Part shown: piece after piece, positions 17,254 through 24,909 of the stretch | Layout: every line of letters begins with the position of its first letter | Numbering within the stretch: position 1 is the first letter of the stretch | DNA from: Peribacillus simplex | Lineage (GTDB): Bacteria; Bacillota; Bacilli; Bacillales; DSM-1321 | Reading direction: 5' to 3' | Length of the DNA: 64,000 nucleotides | Assembly (NCBI RefSeq): GCF_030123325.1 | Contig: NZ_CP126106.1 | Coordinates: 1,392,001-1,456,000 of the forward strand | The notes under the pieces: model-generated | Seen by the model: the letters and a program-made list of their open reading frames with translations, nothing else | Told to the model about the DNA's origin: nothing | Database searches by the model: none | Position numbers and translations under genes: made by a program

Positions 17254-17391
17254 ATGAGGAACGAAGATATGAGCAGGTACAAAGTATGGCGTGATAAGTG
17301 GAAAAGAAAAGTAAATATGGAGAATTTAGCGTTATATGGCATTTCATCATTAGTTATGGCCATCTTGCCAGTTCTGGCCCATATGGGTTAA
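17254..17391 (+). CDS. Small single-pass membrane protein, 45 aa
   Basis: ATG 17254 to TAA 17389-17391. A consensus AAGGAGGT sits 8 bases upstream. The first half is basic and polar (SRYKVWRDKWKRKVNMEN) and the second half is one hydrophobic helix (LALYGISSLVMAILPVLAHM) running to the C terminus, so it is a tail-anchored-like membrane peptide. No family recognised. RBS quality, amphipathic pattern and a terminator 10 bases after the stop support a real gene. Confidence 0.65.
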   Translation: MRNEDMSRYKVWRDKWKRKVNMENLALYGISSLVMAILPVLAHMG

Positions 17392-17400
17392 ATCGATTAA

Positions 17401-17426
17401 AGGACCGTCTTTTTGGCGGTCTTTTA
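17401..17426 (+). terminator. Intrinsic terminator after the small-gene pair
   Basis: AGGACCG and CGGTCTT arms around TCTTTTTGG, then TTTT. Confidence 0.82.
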
Positions 17427-17483
17427 ATATGTTAAAAGTTGCCATGAAAAGATATAATGAACAAGAGGAAAGGAGAGATTTGC

Positions 17484-18530
17484 ATGAGTGTGATCGAAGA
17501 AAAAGAAATCGTATCTTACATAAAAGAATTGGTGTCCATACCCAGCCCCTCCGGTTATACAGAGCAAGCCATTAAATACGCGTCCAATTTCATGGAGCAA
17601 AGGAACGTTCCTTACAAGATCACGAATAAAGGGGCATTGCTTGCTTCATTAAAAGGCGAAGATGATGGCAAACACCGATTGCTGACTGCCCATGTCGATA
17701 CTCTGGGAGCCATGATAAAGGAAATCAAGGCAAATGGCCGCCTTAAATTGACGATGATCGGCGGTTTTCGCTGGAACTCAGTGGAAGGGGAGTATTGTAA
17801 AATCCATACAGCTGACGGAGCAATTATCACCGGGACCATTTTAATCAATCAGACTTCTGTCCACGTATATAAAAATGCCGGGGATGCCAAGCGTGATGAT
17901 GAGACAATTGAGGTCCGGATAGATGCTGCCGTGAAAACTAAAGCGGAAACCGAAGCCATTGGCATTTCTGTTGGAGATTTTGTCTCCTTTGAACCGAGAG
18001 TGGAAGTTACGGATACAGGCTTTTTGAAATCAAGGCATTTGGATGATAAAGCAAGCGTCGGCATCCTGCTTCATATCATTGACCTCATTTCTGCAGGAAA
18101 GATAAAATTGGCTTATACGACCCATTTCCTGATTTCAAACAATGAAGAAATCGGCTATGGCGGTAATTCCAATATCCCTGAGAAAACAGTGGAATATCTG
18201 GCTGTCGATATGGGAGCGATCGGTGATGGACAATCGACGGATGAATTCAGCGTTTCCATTTGCGCAAAAGACTCCTCGGGTCCTTATCATTATATATTAC
18301 GTCAGCATCTAGTCGCCCTTGCTAAAGCAAATGCTGTCGACTACCGCGTCGATATTTATCCATATTATGGTTCGGACGCTTCCGCTGCGATCCGGGCAGG
18401 ATATGATGTCGTACATGGTCTGATCGGACCGGGGATAGATGCTTCACATGCCTTCGAGCGGACGCATGTTTCTTCATTAAAGCATACAGCCAATCTGATT
18501 TTGCATTATATCCAATCAGAGTTGGCTTAA
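17484..18530 (+). CDS. M42 family metallo-aminopeptidase (YtoP-like)
   Basis: 348 residues from ATG 17484 (GGAAAGGAGAG upstream; in-frame ATG 17457 lies before the RBS). M42 signatures: AHVDTLGAM (metal His/Asp), KSRHLDDKASVG, SNNEEIGYGGNS (catalytic Glu pair), VDMGAIGDGQ and C-terminal GIDASHAFERTH with the last metal His. These cobalt/zinc enzymes trim peptides from the N terminus in the cytoplasm, which suits a place just downstream of a peptide importer, although a terminator separates them. Confidence 0.92.
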   Translation: MSVIEEKEIVSYIKELVSIPSPSGYTEQAIKYASNFMEQRNVPYKITNKGALLASLKGEDDGKHRLLTAHVDTLGAMIKEIKANGRLKLTMIGGFRWNSVEGEYCKIHTADGAIITGTILINQTSVHVYKNAGDAKRDDETIEVRIDAAVKTKAETEAIGISVGDFVSFEPRVEVTDTGFLKSRHLDDKASVGILLHIIDLISAGKIKLAYTTHFLISNNEEIGYGGNSNIPEKTVEYLAVDMGAIGDGQSTDEFSVSICAKDSSGPYHYILRQHLVALAKANAVDYRVDIYPYYGSDASAAIRAGYDVVHGLIGPGIDASHAFERTHVSSLKHTANLILHYIQSELA

Positions 18531-18540
18531 TCGTGAAAAT

Positions 18541-18576
18541 AGCCCGCACTTATATCAAATAAGTACGGGCTTTTAC
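18541..18576 (+). terminator. Intrinsic terminator after the M42 gene
   Basis: AGCCCGCACTTA and TAAGTACGGGCT arms (one mismatch) around TATCAAA, then TTTT. Confidence 0.85.
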
Positions 18577-18601
18577 TGTTTTTTAGCGAAATTTTCATTA
18601 T

Positions 18602-18727
18602 ACTCGTGAGTTTCTGCGTAATACTCGTGAATTTCGTTGTTTTACTCGTGAGTTTGGGCGAAATACTCGTGAGTTTCGTTGTTTTACTCGTGAATTACGT
18701 TCAAATGCTCGTGAATGACAAATTATA
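18602..18727. repeat. Six-copy tandem repeat, exact 21-bp period
   Basis: The core ACTCGTGA starts at 18602, 18623, 18644, 18665 and 18686, with GCTCGTGA at 18707; every interval is 21 bases. The rest of each unit alternates: units 2 and 4 continue as RTTTCGTTGTTTT, while units 1 and 3 end in GCG(T/A)AAT, suggesting an older 42-bp unit. The array fills the gap between the converging M42 gene and the flavin-fold gene, and its last unit reaches the latter's stop codon. No ORF, hairpin or CRISPR-like spacer structure explains it. Confidence 0.9.
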
Positions 18728-19145
18728 ATGATATTTCTTGTGGAGGTTCACCATTGTTGTTCATCAACCGAATGCTTTCCGGCTTAATTTGAAGGATTAA
18801 ATAATTGGGATCTTTCGGACCTTCGAACCAATCTTCAAATGATTCATTCCATAATTTATCCTTCAGTTCCTGTGAATCGTTTATTTTCGAGGTACCTGAG
18901 ATTTCCAGGTAGGAATCGCCTAATCCTTCATTATCATAGCCGATCAGAATATGAACATTGGGATTCTTTTCAATTTCATCAATTTTTTCCGTCTTTCCAC
19001 TCGTTGGTGTGTATAAAGTTAATTCATCGTTAAAAAATGTCATATAGCGTGAATGTGGTTTGTTGTTTTCAACTGAAGATAAAACTCCTATTTTATGATC
19101 ACGAATGATGTTCAATACTATTTCTTTTAATTGGTTTTGGCTCAT
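18723..19145 (-). CDS. Pyridoxamine 5'-phosphate oxidase-fold protein (general stress protein 26 type, YdaG-like)
   Basis: 140 residues. The split-barrel flavin-binding pattern is seen: HKIGVLSSVENNKPHSRYMTFF, TLYTPTSGKTEKIDEIEKNPNVHILIGY and the C-terminal WFEGPKDPNYLILQIKPESIRL. Relatives include the SigB-dependent B. subtilis protein YdaG; a SigB promoter was not identified here. It may bind flavin or haem breakdown products; the reaction is unknown. RBS AAAAGGAGT precedes the ATG. Confidence 0.85.
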   Translation of the reverse strand: MSQNQLKEIVLNIIRDHKIGVLSSVENNKPHSRYMTFFNDELTLYTPTSGKTEKIDEIEKNPNVHILIGYDNEGLGDSYLEISGTSKINDSQELKDKLWNESFEDWFEGPKDPNYLILQIKPESIRLMNNNGEPPQEISL

Positions 19146-19319
19146 TTTTGCACACTCCTTTTATTTTTTTACTCTATTACTTTTCCTCTTTTTCCATTAA
19201 GTTAAACAAAATTATGCAGTTTGCCATTTTTATGAATGAAGACTGAAAGAAGTTGCCATACTAGTCATTATGTGTTCTGTTTCATGATGTTAATCCATTT
19301 GTAAAGGTGAGTATGATGA

Positions 19320-20132
19320 ATGAATTGTGGTGAATTACTTATCATTGGCGGGGCAGAGGATAAGTGCCTTGAAGGTGAAGTATTAAATAAATTTGTCGAG
19401 CTTGCAACCCATAGCGAGGGCGGAATAGGAATATTGCCTACAGCAAGTGAAATTCCTGAGGAAGTGAGTGCAGAGTATACCAAGATCTTCAGGGATTTAG
19501 GCGTGAACAGGGTGGAAGTGATCAAGCTGGATTCAAGGCAGGATGCAGACGATCCTGAAATTTGTGAACAGCTGACTTCCTTTTCTGCCATCTTCATTTC
19601 AGGGGGCAACCAAAGCCGATTGTCTGAACTGATTGGAAAGACCAAGTTCCACGATGCCCTTTCTAAAGCCTGGCATAAAGGAATGGTGATAGCAGGGACA
19701 AGTGCTGGCGCTTCGATTTTAGGTAAGTACATGATTGTCGCTGCTGACACGATGTTGAATGACAATAAGTTAAAGGTTGAAATTGGGGTAGGCTTCGGCT
19801 TCCTTGACGGCCTGATAATCGATCAACATTTTTCCCAGCGTGGCCGCTTTGACCGTCTGTTAAGTGCGATAGCGGGGAATAAGGAAATTATGGGTATTGG
19901 CATTGATGAAAATACAGCAATTTTAGTGAAAGACGGTCATTTTGAAGTAGTTGGCCAACATCAAGTATTGATTCTTGATGGCAGCACCAGTGATTATATC
20001 AATATCACATCTTCTGAAAATGGCAGTGAAGAGTTGACTCTTTCGGGATTTAACCTTCATACCCTAACAAGGGGATACCGTTTTGACCTGCTTACCAGGA
20101 AATTGTTGATGAAAAAGGGGATCCAACAATGA
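19320..20132 (+). CDS. cphB: Cyanophycinase CphB
   Basis: Exopeptidase of family S51 that releases beta-Asp-Arg dipeptides from cyanophycin. 270 residues. Motifs: LLIIGGAEDK at the N terminus, ILPTASEIP, IFISGGNQSRL and the nucleophile elbow IAGTSAGAS (Ser), then GFGFLDGLIIDQHFSQRGR, which supplies the conserved His and GR pair. RBS AAAGGTGAG about 8 bases upstream of ATG 19320. The stop overlaps the cphA start by 4 bases, giving a degradation-synthesis operon. Confidence 0.94.
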   Translation: MNCGELLIIGGAEDKCLEGEVLNKFVELATHSEGGIGILPTASEIPEEVSAEYTKIFRDLGVNRVEVIKLDSRQDADDPEICEQLTSFSAIFISGGNQSRLSELIGKTKFHDALSKAWHKGMVIAGTSAGASILGKYMIVAADTMLNDNKLKVEIGVGFGFLDGLIIDQHFSQRGRFDRLLSAIAGNKEIMGIGIDENTAILVKDGHFEVVGQHQVLILDGSTSDYINITSSENGSEELTLSGFNLHTLTRGYRFDLLTRKLLMKKGIQQ

Positions 20133-22750
20133 TGATCAATCGAGTCCGTTATTTAAAAGGACCTAATTATTTTGCTTATACACCTACGATTTGCATTGAA
20201 TTGGATATAGGGGAACTTGAACAGAAACCATCTGATTCAATACCTGGATTCAATGAAAAATTGTTAAAGGCGCTCCCGAACTTGGGAAGCCATACATGTT
20301 CAAAAGGGTATCGAGGCGGCTTTGCCGAAAGGCTGAGAAAAGGAACATGGATGGGACATATATTGGAGCATATGACGATTGAGCTTCAAAACTTGGCAGG
20401 AATCGAAGCCATTCGTGGAAAAACGATAATGATGGAAAAGAAGGGTGTTTATTATGTTACCTTTGACTATCAGGAGCCTCACTCAGGACTTCAAGCTTTT
20501 TTAGCAGCAAAAGATATCGTGGAAGCCATCCTGAATGGTGAAAAACTTATAAATGTACAATCTTATGTAAAACAAATAGAGGAGTTATATTATAAAAATA
20601 AGCTGGGGCCAAGTACTGAAGCCATTTTTAAAGCAGCGCAGGCAAAAGATATCCCTGTCGAGCGAATGGGTGATGAAAGCTTACTACGTTTAGGAACCGG
20701 TACAAGGCAGAAGTATGTCCAGGCGACAATATCTAGCCAAACTTCGAATATTGCCGTTGAGAATTCATGTGACAAATCATTGACTAAATCAATTTTAAGA
20801 GGGTGTGGACTCCCTGTACCTGAAGGGGAAGTTGCCCATTCCATTGAAGATATCTTTGCCTCGGCGGACAGGCTGGGTTTTCCACTGGTCATAAAACCGT
20901 ATAATGGGAGACAGGGGCAGGGTGTCATCACTCATATCAAAAATAAGGATGAACTATTCAATGTAATTAATTGTTTGGAGTTGCATGTGGAGAAGTACAT
21001 TGTCGAACGGCATATTGAAGGACATGATTATCGGTTATTGATAGTCAACGGAGAACTTATCGCCGCTAGTTTGAGGCTTCCTCCCTATGTTATTGGCAAC
21101 GGTAAGGAAACGATACGCAGTTTGATAGAAAAGGAAAATTGCAATGAGTTGCGGGGAGAGGGTCATGAAAAGCCGATGTCAAAAATCCCGCTTACACATA
21201 CCGTGACGTGTTACTTGGAAAAATCGAATCGGACGCTCGATACCATTCCGAATCAAGGGGAATTGGTACAAGTTGTCGGCAATGCAAATCTTTCGACCGG
21301 TGGAAAGGCAATCGATGTAACGGACCAGGTTCATCCCACCATTAAAAATATAACTGTTGCTGCCGCGAAAGCGATCGGCTTGGATATCGCCGGAATAGAT
21401 TTTATTTGTGAGGATATATCAAAACCAATCGAACATTCAAGGACTGCAATTATTGAAGTGAATGCTGCACCGGGAATTCGAATGCATCATTATCCGAGTG
21501 AAGGGAAAAAAAGGGATGTAGGCAAAGCCATTGTCGATTACTTATTTCCGACTAGGGAAGAGGCGGCTATACCGATCATCGCAGTGACCGGAACAAATGG
21601 AAAGACGACAACAACCCGATTGATTCATTATTTTCTTACTAATGAAAAAACAAAGGTGGGCATGACAAATTCTGATGGAGTATATATCGGTGATGAGGTA
21701 TTGGATCACGGTGACTGCAGTGGCCCTGTCAGTGCAAGAATGGTATTGTCCCATCCTGAAGTTGATATTGCCGTATTGGAAACGGCCCGGGGCGGGATTC
21801 TGCGTGAAGGTCTGGCTTTTCGTAAATGTGATGTGGGGATCATCACCAATGTAAGTGAGGATCACCTCGGCCATGATGGAATCGATACATTGGAGGATCT
21901 CATTAAATTAAAGAGGCTGGTAGCCGAAGTCGTAATGAAAACAGGCTATTGTGTACTGAATGCAGATGATCCGAATGTAGCTGCCATGAACGCCTATACA
22001 GATGGGGAGGTCATTTACACCTCTACTGATGCCACCCAGCCTCACGTGAAGGCTGCGATAAATAAGGGAGGTAAAGTTTGGTACGTCAATGAACAAGGCG
22101 TGATTTGTCATTCAGCTGATGGTGTCATCCATCAATTTATGGATTGCACCAGGGTTCCAGTAACGATTTCCGGCATGGCACGTCATAATATCGCCAATTT
22201 ACTCCAGGCGTTAGCCGCAGCCGAAACACAAGGCGTTTCAATGGAAGAACTAAGAAGGAAGGCTGCCACATTTATGCCTGATACGAATTTGTCCAAAGGG
22301 CGCTTCAATTTAAAAAAGTTGAAAGAGCGCACGATCATCATCGACTATGCCCATAATGAAGCAGGATTGAAGGCCATATTCGAAACGGTCAGTGCCTATA
22401 GCAAAAATCGTCTTATCACTGTTTTGGCAGGACCGGGGGACCGTATTGATGAAGAGCTTATCAGGCTCTCCAAGGTGGCGGCCATGAATACTGATCTGTT
22501 CATCATTAAAGAAGACGATGATTTGCGGGGAAGGGAGCCGTTCGAAGTAGCCGGGCTGCTTCAGGAAGCTGCCATAGAAGCGGGGTTACATAAAGATCGG
22601 ACATTCATCGAACCTAATGAATTGGACGCATTCGTAAAAGCCTGGGAAACATCACAACCGGGTGATCTATTATTGTTCTTTTACACGGATTTCGAATATG
22701 TAGAGAGGTTTTTCGAAAAGGTTTCAACAAATCCATTGCCGAAGAAATAA
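20129..22750 (+). CDS. cphA: Cyanophycin synthetase CphA
   Basis: 873 residues, the usual length. It polymerises Asp and Arg into multi-L-arginyl-poly-L-aspartate using ATP. Three parts are visible: an N-terminal domain (GHILEHMTIELQNLAG), an ATP-grasp domain (about 210-480, with FPLVIKPYNGRQGQGV and IEVNAAPGIRMH) and a Mur-ligase-like domain with P-loop VTGTNGKTTTTRLI near residue 487, then GILREGLAFR, TNVSEDHLG and IDYAHNEAG. Presence with CphB suggests a nitrogen/arginine reserve, unusual but known in heterotrophic bacteria. The transcript ends at a strong terminator. Confidence 0.96.
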   Translation: MMINRVRYLKGPNYFAYTPTICIELDIGELEQKPSDSIPGFNEKLLKALPNLGSHTCSKGYRGGFAERLRKGTWMGHILEHMTIELQNLAGIEAIRGKTIMMEKKGVYYVTFDYQEPHSGLQAFLAAKDIVEAILNGEKLINVQSYVKQIEELYYKNKLGPSTEAIFKAAQAKDIPVERMGDESLLRLGTGTRQKYVQATISSQTSNIAVENSCDKSLTKSILRGCGLPVPEGEVAHSIEDIFASADRLGFPLVIKPYNGRQGQGVITHIKNKDELFNVINCLELHVEKYIVERHIEGHDYRLLIVNGELIAASLRLPPYVIGNGKETIRSLIEKENCNELRGEGHEKPMSKIPLTHTVTCYLEKSNRTLDTIPNQGELVQVVGNANLSTGGKAIDVTDQVHPTIKNITVAAAKAIGLDIAGIDFICEDISKPIEHSRTAIIEVNAAPGIRMHHYPSEGKKRDVGKAIVDYLFPTREEAAIPIIAVTGTNGKTTTTRLIHYFLTNEKTKVGMTNSDGVYIGDEVLDHGDCSGPVSARMVLSHPEVDIAVLETARGGILREGLAFRKCDVGIITNVSEDHLGHDGIDTLEDLIKLKRLVAEVVMKTGYCVLNADDPNVAAMNAYTDGEVIYTSTDATQPHVKAAINKGGKVWYVNEQGVICHSADGVIHQFMDCTRVPVTISGMARHNIANLLQALAAAETQGVSMEELRRKAATFMPDTNLSKGRFNLKKLKERTIIIDYAHNEAGLKAIFETVSAYSKNRLITVLAGPGDRIDEELIRLSKVAAMNTDLFIIKEDDDLRGREPFEVAGLLQEAAIEAGLHKDRTFIEPNELDAFVKAWETSQPGDLLLFFYTDFEYVERFFEKVSTNPLPKK

Positions 22751-22790
22751 AAGAACGTGCATTCCGCCTTGCGGAGTGCACGTTCTTTTA
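22751..22790 (+). terminator. cphBA operon terminator
   Basis: AAGAACGTGCA and TGCACGTTCTT arms with inner CCGC/GCGG pairing, followed by TTTT; a long, stable hairpin beginning right after the stop. Confidence 0.92.
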
Positions 22791-22838
22791 ATTTCCTTCT
22801 GGCTGATTAATCTTTAGCCAGATTGTAAAATTTAAATT

Positions 22839-23363
22839 TTAATCTTTTTTTATTATATTTCCCATTAACTTTGCTAATGCTTCTTGAGAAGCTGATTTCT
22901 CAATTATATTTTGAGTGTTTTCTCCTCTTTCGACTAGGATTGCTATTGAATCTTTATCGATTTCACTCGAATCAATCATGGCTAAAGCCCAACTAGCCCA
23001 AAAACGTACTTCTTCATTCATACTTTTTGAGATCTCTTCTTTTAAACTATGAATACTTTTAGTACCTATACGTACCAAGCTGAGACTGGCAGCCATTCTT
23101 ATTTGATCATTTGTCGAATGTTCAAGTTCATTAATTAACTCAGGAACTGCTATTGAGGCTTTTTCTCCTATTTCTCCTAAAACAACAATAGCCATTGTTT
23201 TTAAGTCACTGTTTTCATTATTTCTGAGTGCTTCTCTTAAGATTGGAATTGCTTGTTCTCCCATGGAGCCAATTGTTTGTAAACCTTTTAACGAATCGTG
23301 TTGATTATTACTTATTAAAAGTTGATTTATTTCAGAAGTAATTAGTTCCTTATTATTATCCAT
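22839..23363 (-). CDS. HEAT-repeat domain protein
   Basis: 174 residues built of helical repeats of about 35 residues: SLKGLQTIGSMGEQAIPILREAL, DLKTMAIVVLGEIGEKASIAVPELI, QIRMAASLSLVRIG and EVRFWASWALAMID. This is the PBS-lyase/HEAT_2 type, usually a protein-protein interaction scaffold. No enzyme motif. RBS GAAAGGAGAA before the ATG at 23363. It is more AT-rich than its neighbours and next to an IS remnant, so acquisition by transfer is possible but unproven. Confidence 0.8.
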   Translation of the reverse strand: MDNNKELITSEINQLLISNNQHDSLKGLQTIGSMGEQAIPILREALRNNENSDLKTMAIVVLGEIGEKASIAVPELINELEHSTNDQIRMAASLSLVRIGTKSIHSLKEEISKSMNEEVRFWASWALAMIDSSEIDKDSIAILVERGENTQNIIEKSASQEALAKLMGNIIKKD

Positions 23364-23615
23364 ATTAGATTCTCCTTTCTAAACTTATATGAAATAATTC
23401 GATAGAACTATTACAAAACCTTTAATATTTGAAATTAGGTTAATAAATCGGATACATTCATTTAAATTTCCTTTTTTTTCACTCAGATGAGCAAGCGTTA
23501 AAATAATCCTTCTTTCTAGTTTAGATCTAAGAGAAGATATTGACATAAAACTCATGATATTATAAATGAATGAAGTTGTTATTCACACAGTAGGACTATG
23601 TGATGCTGAGAATAG

Positions 23616-23743
23616 TATTTAAAAGAGGACTTTGAAAAGGAATTAGATCATATTTTTATTATTATAACCACAAACGTATGAAGGAAAAATTAAAAGACCT
23701 GAGTCCGATAGAAGATCGAACTCAGGTCTTAGAGGCTGTTTAA
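23616..23743 (+). pseudogene. IS3-family (IS150-like) transposase OrfB C-terminal remnant
   Basis: Two frames give pieces of the OrfB end. One reads YLKEDFEKELD (23616-23648). After a frameshift near 23645 the next reads SYFYYYNHKRMKEKLKDLSP and IEDRTQVLEAV to the TAA at 23741. The pattern YYNxKRxKxKLKxLSPxEYRTQ is the conserved C terminus of IS3-group integrases. The following stretch up to about 23770 (TCTAACTTTATTGGGGCAG) looks like the right end of such an element. No OrfA, DDE core or left end is left in the 440-base gap, so this is a decayed fragment. Confidence 0.72.
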
Positions 23744-23790
23744 ACTTTATTTCTAACTTTATTGGGGCAGATTAGTTTGTCTACAGTCTG

Positions 23791-23820
23791 AGCTAATCCA
23801 AGTGGATTAGCTTTTTTTAA
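23791..23820 (+). terminator. Plus-strand hairpin with T-run at the yidC 3' end
   Basis: AGCTAATCC and GGATTAGCT around AAGT, followed by seven Ts on the plus strand; it overlaps the last codons of yidC on the minus strand. It would stop transcripts entering yidC from the IS remnant side. On the minus strand there is no T-run. Confidence 0.6.
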
Positions 23821-24592
23821 TAACCGTTTCATTTGCAGCCGGGACAGCGGCATGGTCTTTTTTATATATTCGCTGAAGCACGATTGACTGAACAATCATG
23901 AATATACCTCCGATCGACCAATACAGCGGCAATGCAGCAGGAGCAGAGAAAGAAATGAATAAAATCATTGCTGGCGAGAGCAAGCTCATCATCTTCATTT
24001 GTTTCTGCTGTTCTTCCGGCATTTGTCTCATGGAAATGACCGATTGGAAGTAATAAATGACACCAGCAATAATCGCCATGGCAATATTCGGCTGGCCTAG
24101 GCTGTACCAAAGGAAACTATGGGTAGCAATTTCATGGGAACCTTGAATCGCATAATAAAAGCCCATTAGGATCGGCATTTGAATTAAGAGCGGCAGACAG
24201 CCCATGTTTAAAGGATTGACTCCATGTTTTTGGTAAAGCTGCATCATTTCCTGTTGAAGGGCCTTTTGTTTAGCTGGATCTTTCGTCTCTTTTATTTTCT
24301 GCTGGATTGCTGTCATTTCCGGTTTAAGCCCATTCATCTTCGTTTTCATGCTAAGCTGCGTTTTATATTGCTTGGCAGTCAGTGGAAGCAAGACAAGTCG
24401 AATCAAAAATGTCATCATGATGATGCTTAAACCATAGTTGCCATTAAATAAATCAGCATTAAATTCTAGCATTTTTGTCATGGGGTTAACCAATGCAGTA
24501 TGAAATGGACCGCTCGTTGCTGCTGAGCAACCTGTCAAAAGGGTCGTTGCCAAAAATAGGACGGCAATTAAAAACATGTTTTTCTTCTTCAA
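23807..24592 (-). CDS. yidC2: Membrane protein insertase YidC2 (YqjG/OxaA2-like lipoprotein)
   Basis: Inserts proteins into the cytoplasmic membrane with or without Sec. 261 residues: a signal peptide with lipobox LLTGC, then five Oxa1/YidC membrane segments. Motifs include GLSIIMMTFLIRLVLLPL with the hydrophilic-groove Arg, the cytoplasmic hairpin rich in KQ/EE, and GCLPLLIQMPILMGFYYAI. Start is TTG 24592 with AGGAGG upstream; the next ATG is 5 codons in. The MifM-like gene and the SD-masking hairpin just upstream identify it as the inducible YidC2 paralogue. A SpoIIIJ-type copy would be expected elsewhere. Confidence 0.92.
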   Translation of the reverse strand: MKKKNMFLIAVLFLATTLLTGCSAATSGPFHTALVNPMTKMLEFNADLFNGNYGLSIIMMTFLIRLVLLPLTAKQYKTQLSMKTKMNGLKPEMTAIQQKIKETKDPAKQKALQQEMMQLYQKHGVNPLNMGCLPLLIQMPILMGFYYAIQGSHEIATHSFLWYSLGQPNIAMAIIAGVIYYFQSVISMRQMPEEQQKQMKMMSLLSPAMILFISFSAPAALPLYWSIGGIFMIVQSIVLQRIYKKDHAAVPAANETVIKKS

Positions 24593-24600
24593 TATAATTT

Positions 24601-24640
24601 CCTCCTCGAATTGTTAATGTTTTAAACAATGAGAAGGAGG
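24601..24640 (-). promoter_or_regulatory. Hairpin sequestering the yidC2 ribosome binding site (MifM-type switch)
   Basis: On the minus strand CCTCC (24640-24636) and ATTGTT (24630-24625) can pair with AACAAT (24615-24610) and GGAGG (24605-24601), with TAAAACATT in the loop. GGAGG is the yidC2 Shine-Dalgarno, and CCTCC lies in the last codons of the upstream arrest-peptide gene. A ribosome stalled before the stop codon would hold the 5' arm open and expose the SD. This is the established B. subtilis mifM-yidC2 mechanism; its use here is inferred. Confidence 0.8.
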
Positions 24641-24909
24641 CTTGGCTCATCGGAATCATCTGGTGAATCCTTTTGCCGGATAAATGTGAAAAAGCGCTGT
24701 GCGCCGCGCCAGTCAAAAGTGCTGCCTTTCTGAACAGGGGATTTACTTTTATCTGTATGAACGGAAGCTTGATATTTGTCGTTCAAGAGCGATTGCTTTT
24801 TATTTAAGAAGTAAAACGCAGCCAGTGGAAAGACAAAGGTAAATAAGTAACCTGCCCATACCGCATGGCGAACCGTTTGATAATCGAATTCTAATAATAA
24901 TTCCCACAT
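24622..24909 (-). CDS. mifM: MifM-like translation-arrest leader peptide (sensor of membrane insertion)
   Basis: 95 residues, about the length of B. subtilis MifM. One N-terminal membrane segment (AVWAGYLFTFVFPLAAFYFL, residues 16-35) is followed by a polar linker. The C terminus has RFFTFIRQ (72-79), an acidic cluster DSPDDSDEPS (81-90) and LLLIV. B. subtilis MifM arrests with an R-I-x-x-W-I-R element and a DEEDAGS acidic stretch, so the arrangement matches. The RBS GAGGG is 6 bases before ATG. It is 29 bases upstream of the yidC2 start, and its 3' codons form the masking hairpin. In the model, low YidC activity prolongs stalling and induces YidC2. Confidence 0.82.
   Translation of the reverse strand: MWELLLEFDYQTVRHAVWAGYLFTFVFPLAAFYFLNKKQSLLNDKYQASVHTDKSKSPVQKGSTFDWRGAQRFFTFIRQKDSPDDSDEPSLLLIV

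Noticed and set aside
18602..18727. CRISPR array
   Set aside because: Period of 21 bases with no unique spacers of 26-40 bases and no cas genes in the window; it is a simple tandem repeat.
23694..23731. Strong hairpin AAGACCTGAGT / ACTCAGGTCTT considered as part of a structured small RNA with a TTGACA at 23540
   Set aside because: The sequence encodes the LSPIEDRTQ end of an IS3-family OrfB, whose codons naturally form this inverted repeat; the candidate promoter spacing is only 15 bases.
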